A DNA stretch of 64,000 nucleotides. Origin: Typha latifolia. Its lineage: Eukaryota; Streptophyta; Magnoliopsida; Poales; Typhaceae. The stretch is from the NCBI GenBank assembly GCA_019914945.1, contig CM034112.1:5479001-5543000 (forward strand). The letters run 5' to 3'. The translations under genes were made by a program, and so were the position numbers. Positions 33,932 to 45,142 of this stretch are shown here, in pieces. Position 1 is the stretch's first letter, and every line of letters starts with the position of its first letter. The notes below the pieces were generated by a model. The model was not told where the DNA came from and made no database searches. It saw only the letters and a list, made by a program, of their open reading frames with translations.

Positions 33932-35220
33932 ATGACGACAACCGGAGCCATGGCTGCACGGCGAGATGAGGAAAAAGAGATTCTCCCAATAAAGGAGGGG
34001 GAAATGATTGTGGGGACTTCCACCCGCGGAACCGCCCGACCAAATCGGAATATGGAAGAGCCTAGTGTTCAAGCCATATTTGGATCTCTTTCTGAATAAA
34101 TGGCCATTAACAACCAAATGATGATGGAGATGATGCGGTTATTATGGGTGACAAGGGAAGCCATGGTGAACGGGAATGCACCAACGACCCCACGACGTGA
34201 GTCCACCCTCATGAACCCGCCGCCACTGGTTCAAAATTTGCATCCACTAGAGCCTTTGCTACCACCACCCTTTGGGTAAAGACAAGCAAGGATGGTTCTA
34301 CCAGGCCCAGTTGCGGGTGAGCCCATCCGATGAACGAACCACTATGGAGATCGCCTTGGAGATCTAGATCTATGAAAGGGGCAATATGAACCGGAACCGC
34401 ATCAAGTTAATCAAAATTGAAGGAGGGATCGTCAACCATTCATGGTGCATCCTCCCCCAGTTAGACAGGGACTTGGATATGATCCGGATCAAGACAACGG
34501 TATCTGTGGGCAAATCGTGCGTCTCAAATTTCCCAAGTTCAAAGGTGGCGATCTGATCGATTGGCTGTATAGGGCAAAACAATTCTTTGCGTACCAGGGT
34601 ACAACAGAAGAATATAAGGTGACACTTGCGAGCTTCCATCTTAAGGATACGGCGCTTCACTAGTTTTGAGTAGCCAATGCCCATGAGACGATTGAAACTT
34701 GGGCCGACTTTTGCGTTGATATCACATGACGATTTGGAGCATCGGGGTATAAAGACTTTAATGCTCTCCTCTCAAAGATGGTGCAAATGACCATGGTTGG
34801 GGCATACCAAGAAGAATTTGAGAGGATAAGTAGCCAATGCCAACCCCTATGGACGGATCAACAATTTCGCAGCACCTTCATCTTCGGGCTACAGGGAGAC
34901 ATACAAGTCGACGTGAGGACTTTAAGGCCTAGAACCTTAAATGAGACCTTCAAAGATGTAGTACTCATGGAAGACAAATATCGAGCCATGAAGTTACACC
35001 TCAAACAGAACTGGACGAGCCAAGGAAGCCGCAATCAAGCTCAACCAATCATAGCGGTAGGAAATGTTATCGGCGTACCAAAAAATGCTGCTGCAATGGT
35101 GCCTCCTCGAGCACCCTTGAAGCCCTCCCAAGATGTGAAGTATGCGCCTAGAGGTCCGGGACGAGCACCTCACATTTGCTCAAGTAGAGGAACGAAGTGC
35201 GAGAGGCCTATGCTTTTGTT
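33932..35220 (+). pseudogene. Family A gag remnant
   Basis: Starts MTTTGAMAARRDEEKE. Later blocks are NPPPLVQNLHPLEPLLPPPF, FPKFKGGDLIDWLYRAKQFF and AYQGTTEEYKVTLASFHLKD; 34778-35224 continues as FIFGLQGDIQVDVRTLRPRT. Stops near 34,097, 34,280 and 34,663. Basic and Pro-rich parts fit a gypsy capsid polyprotein. Confidence 0.88.
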
Positions 35221-35666
35221 GTGATGAGAAGTTTGTACTCAGACATTGCTGGGCTAAACCGATGAGATCGGTGATGCTAATAGATGAATTGGAGGATGAG
35301 TTGGCAGTTGAAGATGAAGGGGTGGCTGGACAGCAAGGAGGATTAGCTGAGGAGCAACTCATGGAGGACATGATAGCCGAAATCTTCCTCCACACCTATT
35401 CAGGGACAGCTGCGCCAAAGACTTTGCGGGTGAACGATGTAGTCAAAAAAATCATAGTGAAAATCTTGCTTGACATCGGGTCCACCCACAACTTCATTGA
35501 AAAGAGGCTCCTTAGGAAGATTGGGCTCGAGTCGGAACCCATAGAAGGGTTCGATGTGATGATCGGAGATGGCACCACATTGTGGGCAGATTTTATTTAT
35601 GGAGGTGTGGAATTGAAGGTGCAGGGCCAAACTTTCACATTGGATCTTTATCCGTTGGCTTTGTGA
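35142..35666 (+). pseudogene. Family A zinc knuckle and protease
   Basis: A 174-residue frame, shifted from gag. Near residues 24-38 it reads RGLCFCCDEKFVLRHCW, a zinc knuckle whose CX2CX4HX4C spacing is disturbed at the last Cys. The protease loop is LLDIGSTHNFIEKR, with Ile where Ser or Thr is expected in D-S/T-G. FDVMIGDG and LDLYPL follow as in gypsy proteases. Confidence 0.82.
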
Positions 35667-36019
35667 GGTGCCAACATTGTCTTGGGGACCCAATGGCTTT
35701 AAAGCTTAGGGCCTGTAACATTTAATTTTTCAAACCTCACACTTATATTTCGGAGGAATGGTTGAAGACTGCTGCTAGATGGGAACCAACCACGACAAGG
35801 GCCGACGTTGCAACCATATTAGGACTTCCATGTGTAGAGGACTAAGCTCTACTCTTACAATTGGTTGCTGCTAAACCAAAACATCCACCATTGAGGGAAA
35901 TACTCGCTGACTTGCAAGAATTGCCGCAAGAATTCAAGGATCTCTTCGAGGAGCCTCGAGGACTACTGTCGACCCGTCGGCATGACCATCACATTCAAAT
36001 CATTCCAGGGGGCTGAACC

Positions 36020-36563
36020 AGCAAATGTTTGGCCATATCGATACCGCATGTTCAGAAGGAGGAGATCAACAAATTGGTGGTAGAAATGCTCGAGCAAGGG
36101 ATTATTCAACCGAGTAGAAGTGCCTACTCGTCGTCGATTCTACTGGTTCGAAAGAAAGATGAGAGTTGGCGATTTTGCGTCAACTACCGAGCCTTGAATG
36201 CGATCATTGTCAAAGATTGATACCCAATATCGGTGATCGAGGAGTTGCTGGATGAACTTACAGGGTTGGCTTACTTCAGCAAACTTGACTTAAGAGCAGG
36301 GTACCATCAAATCCGCGTCGACCCAAAAGATGTGCACAAAACGGCGTTTCGAACACACTATGTTTCGAGTCATGCCGTTTGGGCTCAACAATGCATAGGC
36401 CACCTTCCAAGGGTTGATGAATGACCTTTTTTGCCCGCTCTTGCATCGGTACGTGCTCGTCTTCTTTGACGATATTCTAATGTATAGCAGGAATTTGAGC
36501 GAGCACTTGCAACATGTGCGTGAGGTGTTGAATATCTTGCGACAAAACTAGTTAAAAGTCAAG
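36020..36563 (+). pseudogene. Family A reverse transcriptase, N-terminal half
   Basis: Blocks PSRSAYSSSILLVRKKDESW and RFCVNYRALNAI (36029-36220), then [16 protein letters not shown] (36233-36424). An Asp expected in the RFCVDYR motif is Asn. The catalytic FDD is still encoded at 36,468-36,473 after a frameshift. Stops at about 36,218, 36,398 and 36,550. Confidence 0.88.
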
Positions 36564-37103
36564 ATGAGCAAATGCCTTTGGGGAGAGCCACGAGTGGAGT
36601 ACTTGGGACATATAATCTCAGCGAGAGGAGTGGAAGCTGATCCAAGCAAGATCAAGAATATGGTGGACTGGCTGATTCCCACTAATCAGCGGGAATTGAG
36701 GGGATTCCTTGGGTTGACGGGGTACTATCGGCGATTCGTTGCCAACTACGGCAAGATTGCTGCCCCGCTGAACTCCTTACTCAGAAAAGGAGGGTTTCAA
36801 TGGACGGGCAAGGCGACAGAGGCCTTTGAAGCATTGAAGACAGTCATGTCTACCACACTAGTTCTAGCACTACTAGATTTCAACAAGCCCTTTGTGGTGG
36901 AATGCGACACTTCGGGTGAGGGCATTGGAGTTGTTTTGATGAAAGAGGGCAGACCCGTAGCATATATGAGCAAGACATTGTCAAACCGGTCGCGACAGCT
37001 ATCCACCTACGAGCGTGAAATGCTAGCAATTCTACACGCCGTCACCAAATGGCGACCCTACTTGCTTGGCCAACAGTTTACTATCTACATGGACCAGCCG
37101 TAG
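36564..37103 (+). pseudogene. Family A reverse transcriptase thumb and RNase H
   Basis: The longest open piece of the element (179 residues): [39 protein letters not shown], then RNase H with VVECDTSGEGIGVVLMKEGR and STYEREMLAILHAVTKWRPY. The Asp, Glu and Asp positions of RNase H look preserved (DTSG, YERE, YMDQ). It ends at TAG 37101-37103. Confidence 0.9.
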
Positions 37104-37407
37104 CTTACCCTACTTCATGGAGTAATATGTGCACACCCCAACACAGCAACAGTGGGTCATGAAACTCCTTGGGTATGACTATGAACTAGTCTACAAAAAG
37201 GGGATCGAGAACCGAGGGAACGATGCCCTTTCGCGCCAACCGGACACAAGTGAGCTTGCCTCCATTTCAACACCAATCCTTCCTTTATTTTCATATATGT
37301 GGGGAACTAATGCAAAGGATCAAATCGTGGAGGAGCTTGAGTAAGAGTTCAAAGATCGCTTCCCTAATTTCAAACCTTGAGGACAAGGTTGCAGAAGCGT
37401 GGCAGAT
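37104..37407 (+). pseudogene. Pol tail across the integrase deletion
   Basis: WVMKLLGYDYELVYKKGIEN and DALSRQPDTSELAS (37129-37344) end RNase H; about 100 bp later CCTTGAGGACAAGG encodes the pol C-terminus before the LTR. In family B about 1.4 kb of integrase separates the equivalent points. Confidence 0.82.
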
Positions 37408-37816
37408 TGATACGATTCGGACTTCACCGATGTCATTTCGAGCATGGATATAGTTTAGGGGTGTCTTTGTTTCTTGTTTTATTGTTTAATTCTTAAAAAA
37501 GTTAGATTTCTATATGTTGCGTTCGAACGTAGGTGGAGTGCGTTCGAATCCGCTTATGAACGCCTGCATTAGGTTCGCACATTTAGAGAGTGCGAAATAT
37601 GCGTTCGAACTCACCTGCGAACGCCTATATCGCGTTCTCACATACAGAGAATGCAAAATGTGCATTGAAACGCAATCAGGCGCATTTGAATGTGGTCGGC
37701 GAAAATCTACTATTTTAGGGTTAATAATTGCCATTTTTAAATTTTTTGGTTAGCCTCTAAAGGTGTGGATGACAACCATAAAATTATTATTGAATGAATT
37801 GAGTTTTGTCTTGTCT
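37408..37816 (+). repeat. Family A 3' LTR, first part
   Basis: Starts TGATACGATTCGGAC and follows the 5' LTR until TTGTCT, where the copia LTR starts at 37817. Palindrome-rich at 37,520-37,700. Confidence 0.92.
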
Positions 37817-39035
37817 TGTTAGGTTTTCAATTATTGGCAATTGTGTACAAAATATTCTAAGTGTATTTTTACATGTATATGAGGTTTATACAAGTCTAGA
37901 ATATCTCTAGTTTGAAGAATTGCAAAATTATTGGAGAAAAGCTGTTGAGTTCATACTGCGTTCACAAAAGCGTTTGAACGCGGTGCGTTCGCAAACGCGA
38001 TCGAACGCAAGTTCTTGCGTTCACACAGACCGAAAGCTGCGTTCACAAACGCGTTCGAACGCAGGTACTTGCGTTCACACAGACCGAGAGCTGTGTTCAC
38101 AAACGCGTTCGTACGCGAGTACTTGCGTTCACACAAACCGAGAGCTGCATTCACAAACGCGTTCGAATGTGGGTACTGCGTTCACACAGACCAAGAGCTG
38201 TGTTCACAAACGCGTTCGAATGTGGGTATTGCATTCACACAAACCAAAAGCTGCGTTCACAAACGCGTTCGAACGCGGGTACTTGCGTTCACACAAACCG
38301 AGAGCTGCGTTCACAAATGCGTTCGAACGTGGGTACTGCGTTCACATAGACCAAGAGCTGCGTTCACAAACGCATTTGAACGCAACCTGAAGAATTCAAG
38401 TTGTTGCGTTCAAACGCACTCGGGCCCGTTCGAACGCACCTAAGATCAAGTCTTGCCGTTCGAACGCACCCAGGTCGCGTTCGAACTCACCAACAAAGTT
38501 TGAAAAAAATTGGACTTTCATGAGTACGGATAAGACTTGGATTTGGCTCTATCTTGGAGAACATATATAAAGATTGTGATGCCCTATCTCTAGGGTGGTT
38601 GAAGAAGCATTATTGAAGGAGGCTTCTTGAGGCTATATCGGTTCTTCAACTAACAAGGTTCCACTCATCTACAAAATTTAATCTTTCGTGTTAAGGGCTA
38701 TCTAGACGAAAGATCAATCTCGAGGGTTACTGAGGTTGGACTTCAATCAAGAGAATCAGTAAATCGTGGGTTCTAGCGAACAAGACTGAGAGGAACAAAG
38801 TCGTTTGGATCGACGGGTTGTTTCGTGAGTCAGTCTTGTAACTGCTACTATTCTAGTGATTGGTTTTGATCCGAGTTTGGATTCGTGGTTTTTTTCCCAT
38901 TTGGGTTTTTCCATGTTAAAATCTTGGCGTTCATCTCTACTTTCGTTCTTAATATTTCTACGGACTTTTACTTAAGCGAACGAGTGATATCATTGCCTAG
39001 TATTTAGATACATCCTTGTGTTTAGGGGTTTTTCA
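37817..39035 (+). repeat. SIRE-type copia 5' LTR, 1219 bp
   Basis: Starts TGTTAGGTTTTCAATTATTG and ends TTTTTCA. Collinear with the 989-bp LTR at 59025; the size difference is mostly three additional tandem units. A degraded primer site, CGGTATTAGAGC, follows at 39038-39049. Confidence 0.9.
38016..38390 (+). repeat. 53/54-bp tandem array, 7 units
   Basis: Units start at 38016, 38070, 38124, 38177, 38230, 38284 and 38337. Each has GCGTTCACACARACCRAGAG followed by a GCGTTCACAAACGCGTTCGA block. Frames through this array are open in several phases but encode only the repeat. Confidence 0.93.
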
Positions 39036-39084
39036 ATCGGTATTAGAGCAGATTCTCTCACCCTTTGAGAGAGATCAGATAGGC

Positions 39085-40538
39085 TTGGATTTTCATAGAG
39101 ATGGACCATTATCTATTAGACCTCCTATCCTAGATGGATCAAATTATGGATATTGAAAAGCTAGGATGAGAGCTTACTTGAAGTCTATAGATGAACGAGT
39201 ATGGTTTGCCGTTGTGAATGATTGAGGTCCACTAATGTACATGGTGGATGATAAACTTGATGATAAACCAATAAAGTCATGGGATAGGTTAGACTATGAA
39301 AAAGTTGGATGAAATAGCAAGGCAATAAATGCAATTTTTAGTTGTGTTTACTCGAAAAAATTTAGATAAATTTCTACTTGTGAGATAGCAAAAGAAGCTT
39401 GGACGATTTTAGAAACTACTCTTGAAGGAACTATGACTGTCAAACTTTCTAAACTTCAGAGGTTGACTAGTAGTTTTGAAACTCTACGTATGGAGGAGAA
39501 TGAGAAATTTGATGAGTTCTATGCAAAGCTGAGTGATATAGTCAACTCCAGTTTCAACCTAGGAGAGAAAATTCCTGAAAACAGAATCGTGCGTAAGATC
39601 CTTAGGTCTCTTCCAAAGAGTTTTCAGGCGAAAGTTATAGCTATTGGGGAAAGTAAGGACATCGATTCTATGAAAGTTGAATAATTGGTAGGAAATCTAC
39701 AAACATTTGAGTCCAGTCTTTCAAAATTGAGGAAGTCCAAAGGGATTGCTCTATCCACAATTGAACAAAATATAGAGGAGTCTGATGATGAAGGTGCTTT
39801 AGATGTTGAAATGTTGGCCATGTTCGTCAAAAAGTTTAATAAATTCTTTCGAAAGCCAAAAAAGTTGAATGCTGAAAAACTTGAGAAAAGCAAAACCTTT
39901 GTGAAAAAGAAGAATACTGCGAGTTCGAATATAGGTGTGAGCAACAACAGTGTCAAACAGAAAAATAAGAATTCTGAGAATAAAATTCAATGTTTTGAAT
40001 GTTCTAGTTTTGGACACATAGCACAAGAATGCCCTAATCGCCTTAAGAAGAAGGGTAAAGCTATGAAAGTTATTTGGGATGACTCAGATGATGATTCTGG
40101 AAAAGACGAAGAAAACTTTGTAGCTTTTGCCTCTTCTCTACTTAATATCGATTCTGTTGTTGATACTGATAGTACAAATGATCAGGATATATTACCAGCT
40201 GAGGAAGATGAATCTAAAATTCAAAAGGCATATAATGACCTGTACCTGGAGTCGTTTAAACTCAAGAAAATTAATCTTAGACTACTTCAACGACTCAAGG
40301 TAATCGAACTAGAAAGAATTCAATTTGAGGAGAGGTACAAATTGGAACTTGAACATGTCAAAGATCTTTCTGAACAACTTGACAATGCAAAAAATAAAAT
40401 AAAGGCTGATGAAATTGAACTAGAGCGACTGAATAAGGAAGTAACATTTCTAAAAGGGAAGAACAAACTCGACGAGATTCTAAAGGCTCAGATCTCTGGA
40501 AAAGACAGGTATGGTGTTGTATACACTAGTAATTCACC
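39085..40538 (+). pseudogene. SIRE-type gag and zinc knuckle, nested copy
   Basis: Aligns with gag of the element at 59025, but the start codon is TTG at 39085. Stops occur at about 39,156, 39,224 and 39,310. Open parts (39433-39684, 39685-40569) hold LQRLTSSFETLRMEENEKFD, KILRSLPKSFQAKV, and the zinc knuckle CFECSSFGHIAQEC with intact CX2CX4HX4C spacing, then an acidic and coiled-coil-like stretch. The last few codons are family A LTR sequence. Confidence 0.9.
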
Positions 40539-40539
40539 C

Positions 40540-40870
40540 AAAACCCTTCCACTACCACTTATTCACTGATGCCACCCCACTAACGCCAATCCACCAACCT
40601 CCACCATCACCAAGGATTTCGTACCTCCATCCACGGATCTTAAAACAGACTCCTCGATGTTCGTTCACTAATCGGATGATATCTTGAGATCCCAACATCC
40701 GAATCGCCTGAAACTTGATTTGTTGGAAAGATCTTTTCCGCATATTAAAATCTCACGTCGATCCGACAACGGCATCTTTCGGGATTTATTTTTAAATTTT
40801 TGTGTCAGATCCTGTCCAGATTTGAAAATCGAAATAGATTGAGCCTTGGGAAAAAGGGGATATCGTATCA
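40540..40870 (+). repeat. Family A 3' LTR, second part
   Basis: CCACTACCACTTATTCACTG matches 33,554 of the 5' LTR and the alignment continues to ATATCGTATCA at 40870. Confidence 0.9.
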
Positions 40871-41846
40871 TATCCCGTTGCAGCTTCTATCATTGTTCTC
40901 TTATTTGTTTTAGTTATTTTGTTTTCTTCATAATTTGGATTGTTATATGCGATATGTTAGTAGAGATTATGATAACTGACGATTAGCTTAAAAACTTAAG
41001 TTAAATTTTTCTTTCATTCGATGATCACTCTAATCAAAGCAAGCTTTGAGTCCCCTTATGCATCTGTACAGCTATATGCTCCCTTACCATACTTGAAGTC
41101 TCAAGGTCCTTTTTACGTGCTGCATTTCTATTAGCAAGGTTTCACTAGTGTTCCGAATTTATGTAAAGCTTAAAATGACTAAGTGACGGAGTTTGTTAAG
41201 GTTTAATACTTATCTATCCCCTTTCGTTGTGTATAAGCCTTCCCTATAAGCAAAATAAGCAAAATTGCATTTTCATCCCTACTTAATCTAATGTTGCCTA
41301 GGGTATTTGGTTGCTAGAAAGTGGGGCATAAAAATACTCACTTTCAAGAACTTATCTTCTTTTGATGTTTAGTTGCAAAAAAGTAAAATAAAAAATAAAT
41401 AACTTACTTATCTACAATATGGTTTAGGTATATGAAGGTTTTGCCTCACTTAGGTCTCCATGAAAGATACTTAGGGCTTTTGCTCAAAGGATCTACCAAA
41501 ACCCTTGACTATTTTAGTTATTGCTCATTGCTAGACAAGAATGATTGTGCAGCCTTTGTTGATTTAGGAAAAACTTCTAATTCGCAAGCATCCTTTCTAG
41601 ACTTCGTGCAAGGGATGATGAAGATAAGAGGAGCTAATAGGAGCTCACTTTTGGTCATTTGCTCCCCTTATCCTAGTACTAGTATGTACAAGAAGATCAA
41701 GGTGATTCTTACTGAATTCGATAGTCTAGGCCAGAGGCATTGAGCCCTCTACTAATTAATTTATCTTATGTATTTTGTGTTCCTTGTTATTGCTATATAA
41801 GAGGCAACCTCCTATATATGTAATGCATCTCATATTTGAGCGCATA
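40871..41846. other. Unassigned sequence
   Basis: AT-rich DNA between elements A and D. The only frame of note is 41432-41743. Confidence 0.5.
41432..41743 (+). CDS. Hypothetical 103-aa frame, unknown
   Basis: MKVLPHLGLHERYLGLLLKG at the start, then FSYCSLLDKNDCAAFVDLGK and LLVICSPYPSTSMYKKIKVI. Composition is protein-like with no low-complexity bias. I recognise no domain. It may be an exon or remnant of an unknown gene or element, or chance; about 310 bp open is not strong evidence. Confidence 0.25.
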   Translation: MKVLPHLGLHERYLGLLLKGSTKTLDYFSYCSLLDKNDCAAFVDLGKTSNSQASFLDFVQGMMKIRGANRSSLLVICSPYPSTSMYKKIKVILTEFDSLGQRH

Positions 41847-42397
41847 TGTTATGATGCGACCACGAAAGTCGAGTTAGTTAGATTGAGTCATGTTGAGTTG
41901 AATTGGTTGCTTTAGCTTATCGCTTTTATATTTGAATTAAAGTGGATAATCCGCGTGTGTAAGCTTAGTAGAGTGAATTGGATCCGACTCGTTGTGACTC
42001 TATTCCTACAAATAGGACAAGTCATAGGTAAGTTATCCTCATGAAATAAATATCGAGTTTAGTTAATTTAATTATCTTTTCTTTATCTTTTAATGTAGCC
42101 ATATATTTTTCTAAGAGTAGATCTTAACTTTAAATCTCTACCATGCTACCAAACCATACAACCGATCTCCCCCTCACAAGCCATCATACCCTACAACCTA
42201 CCTCCATAATCTCATGACTATCTTTTGCCCTTTTCAATGTCGGTTTTTCAGTTTTAGCCCATTTCAACCTTTCCTCGCCCTTTTGACCATAACTTCTTTC
42301 TCCAATCTCCAAATCTATTCATACGAGAGCCAAAAGAACCTTAACACGTGAGGCTACCACCCACAAAAATTTCATAATTTTCCTACGAACGTATCAT
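41847..42397 (+). repeat. Element D 5' LTR, about 551 bp
   Basis: Starts TGTTATGATGCG and ends CGTATCA. Edges set by comparison with the second LTR. Confidence 0.7.
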
Positions 42398-42649
42398 TCT
42401 AGATCTAGTTGTAACAAGTCTTTATATTTGATGCGAAGCTCGTAGCCTCCGCACCCTTACTTAGCCTTCCACTTGTGATCTAGGATGATTTTAGAAATGC
42501 GCCCGACCATGAAGAAAGGATTTCTTCTTTTCTTTCATGTGAACAGTTCGTACTTATAACGAATGGTTTTTCGTGTTATAAGGAACCACTATTTCTTAGC
42601 TGATGGTAAACACGCACTTGAAGGCAAATTTGAGGGAGGTTGGTGACAT

Positions 42650-44360
42650 GGAGGACCAATAACTCATCTCTATCCCTAAGGAAATTTTTTTGGTGCTACC
42701 ACCACCACCAGCCACCACCATCGACAAACCACCCATGTGGGCAAGAGTGATACTCGAGTCTGTAGACATGTTAAAAGATTTATTGATGGAGGCCACTATA
42801 TTTGTCTTGGAGAACATCGAGAGGCTCAAAAAAGGCAATCCAAGCCTTGATAGTGGCTCTCCAGACCCACCACCACCCCGTGTTGCCAGCCATGGCAGAA
42901 CTAACTCCCCCACGAGGGGAAGAGTGGCCCAAACCATGGCCACAAACCCTCTTCCAACGAGGTGGATCTCCTACAACCTCAGTAGACCCTCCTTGCCATA
43001 GCAGCAATATTAGAGCAACCCCCAGTGATAGACCTGACATCTTCTTCCATAGCCATATTGGAGGCTAAGCCTGGAAGGCCGCCATCGATAACCTTCCACA
43101 CTACAAGGAACCCATGACTGGTGGCCTTAGGTTTGGCCCTTCCATGGCTACTGATGGCCATGACTTGCCTCCCTAGCTTGACTGTCACCAATAATACTAC
43201 TATGGCCATCTAAAACGATCGCAAGTTTGAACCCAATGGCCATGCTCACTACAATACCGCCTGAACCAAACCATGTTAGGGCAGCTTCCTCGGGCTTCAT
43301 CACAGCTGCGGCTCCACTACGGTAGGGCCTTGGCCACTATTCGCAGCCCCCAGGTTTTGGTGCATTAGTCAGCAATGTGCCATGGCTGCCGCTACAGCAG
43401 AAATAGCCTAAGCTTGAATTTTGCCATCTACCACCACTTGCCTTAGCTCCATTACTGTGAGGACCTACCAGATAACAACTTCTGCTAGCCAGCAACCCTA
43501 TCCAGGAAGCTACAATGACTTGTGGCACTGCCCTAGGCTGAAACTCATTTGTCGCCCTAGGGTTAAGGTTATGGCAATTGTATGAAGGAGATTAAGTGCA
43601 TGAATCCCAATGAAGATTGAATTTTTACAAACTAGTTTGACCACCTCATGTGAATCAGTTTAGGACCCATAAGAATGACTTTGGGTCTGAGTATAAGCAT
43701 GAGAATAACTAGTGGAATGACCCGGTAGGCCTACATTAGTTGACTAAGCTGGACTTGCATGCAACCCCAACTCGATGCAAACCAAACCCATGGGCTCTTG
43801 TTCCACGTGACTAGCATCCATCAAGACAGCCATGTCACTGTAATGGACAACACTAAGGAATTCAAACTTAGACCATCAAGTTGATTTCCCAAAATTTTCT
43901 AAGGAGACCCGTTAGACTAAGCCTACCTAGCGGGATAGTTTTTCATGTACTATAGCGCGCCCAATCACTAGAAGGTCCAACTCGCATCATTTCACTTATA
44001 GGGCATGATAATCAAGTAGTATCAGTCCGTAGAGCGAACTCGATCATTCGAGTCTTGGTAGGCTTTTGTAGATTTAATTTGTGCTAAGTTCGATCCAACC
44101 CAGTACGAGGACTTTCAAGCCATATTGACTAAATTGACTTAGTCAACAATAGTTTGGGCTTACTAAGAGGAGTTCAAACAGATCTACAACTAAGTCACAA
44201 GCTAGTCAAACAGATCTACTTTTATTAGTGGGCTCAGACTGACATATAGGTTGAGTCAAGGCTTTTAGGTTCACTATTTCTAATGAGGCCTTCTCTCTAG
44301 CTATATTAATGGAGTCAAAGTTAGACCAGCTAAACCAGCTTTGTAATTTGTAAAGAGGAG
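42650..44360 (+). pseudogene. Element D gag remnant
   Basis: The 5' part (42690-43001) encodes WARVILESVDMLKDLLMEAT and FVLENIERLKK, a helical gag N-terminus. The part near 44,080-44,360 reads YEDFQAILTKLT, EEFKQIY and STFISGLRLTYRL across stops, matching the capsid end seen in families A and B. No continuous frame. Confidence 0.65.
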
Positions 44361-44520
44361 AGCAGGGCAGCTCACACTTATAGCCTACTTGAGCTTGCTT
44401 TCGCTCTAGCTCAGCCCAACCACCAGCATATCACGTAAAGCTTTGTACCCGATAAGTTCTAAGAGCACAAAAAGAAGGGCTTGCAATTTTACTACGATGA
44501 TTGTTTATCTTTGGTCATAA

Positions 44521-44634
44521 GTGCAATTGAAGAGGATGAACTTGAGTAGACGGATTGGCACAATTGACTCTATGAGTATAAGGATGTTAGGGATTAGTCA
44601 CCTTGAGGACAAGGTGTCTGGAAGTATGGTGGAT
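44521..44634 (+). pseudogene. Element D pol C-terminal remnant
   Basis: ISHLEDKVSGSMVDYY lies immediately before the 3' LTR, like NLEDKVAEA in family A. It shows the junction is internal deletion rather than a solo-LTR pair. Confidence 0.6.
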
Positions 44635-45142
44635 TATTATAATTTGACCATAGGTGTTAAGTCAAGTTCAGTTGGTTGTTTTAGTTTATTGCTTTTATAT
44701 TTGAATTAAAGTAGATAATATGCAAGTGTAAGTCTAGTAGGGCGAATTGGATCTAGCCCGCTATGACTCTATTCTTATAAATAGTACAAGTCATGAGTTA
44801 ATTATCATCGTAGAATGAAAATCGAGTTTAGTTAATTTATTTATCTTGTCTTTATCTTTTAATCATAATCGTTTATATTCATAGGGGTAAATCTTAATCT
44901 TATAAATCCTACTAGGCCACCAAATCCTAATCTACACCTACTCTCATAAGTTACCATATCTAATGACCGACCGCAACATTGGTATTCCCATTTCAGCTCG
45001 TTTCAACCTTAATTTCCTTATTCTTTTGGCGATAACGTCTTGCTTTAATCGCCAAATCCACTAAAACTAAAGCCAAAGAAACCCTAACACATGAGGCTAT
45101 CATTCACAAAAATTTCCTAGTTTTCCTATATGGTTCGTAACA
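44635..45142 (+). repeat. Element D 3' LTR, about 508 bp
   Basis: Ends TTCGTAACA; contains a TATAAATAG promoter-like box near 44,776. Confidence 0.7.

Larger units (their letters stand above)
37817..40538 (+). mobile_element. SIRE-lineage copia, 3'-truncated, nested in family A LTR
   Basis: LTR (37817-39035), primer site and gag with the start of pol, then a break at about 40,538 straight into the family A LTR. About 150 bp of the A LTR are missing at the break, so a deletion removed the rest of the copia element and part of its host. The preceding TGTCT (37812-37816) would be half of the target duplication. Confidence 0.88.
32989..40870 (+). mobile_element. Ty3/gypsy family A, copy 2, integrase-less, with nested copia
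   Basis: 5' LTR (32989-33890), primer site, gag, protease, reverse transcriptase and RNase H are all recognisable. After RNase H the sequence jumps to the last codons of pol (NLEDKV-like, about 37,370) and directly into the 3' LTR at 37408. The integrase domain is therefore missing. The 3' LTR is split by a truncated SIRE copia (37817-40538). Flanks TTTCG (32984-32988) and TATCC (40871-40875) do not form a clear target duplication. Confidence 0.92.
41847..45142 (+). mobile_element. Element D: two-LTR gypsy derivative lacking pol core
   Basis: Direct repeats 41847-42397 and 44635-45142 share long blocks (TTTATATTTGAATTAAAG, ATCGAGTTTAGTTAATTTA, CACAAAAATTTC). The inside has decayed gypsy gag and, immediately before the second repeat, the pol C-terminal motif HLEDKV. 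Reverse transcriptase and integrase are absent, so it is non-autonomous or internally deleted. No primer site or target duplication is clear. Confidence 0.75.

Noticed and set aside
38016..38390. CRISPR-like array of regular repeats
   Set aside because: Units are directly tandem with no unique spacers, and the context is a plant LTR.
37920..38443. Repeat proteins with HTDRELRSQTRSNAG-type units, also at 59,120-59,514
   Set aside because: All phases of the 53-bp LTR array are open; the DNA is LTR U3 and lies upstream of the primer site.
42596..43528. Minus-strand frames of 63-115 residues
   Set aside because: Antisense to the decayed gag region of element D; no recognisable motif.
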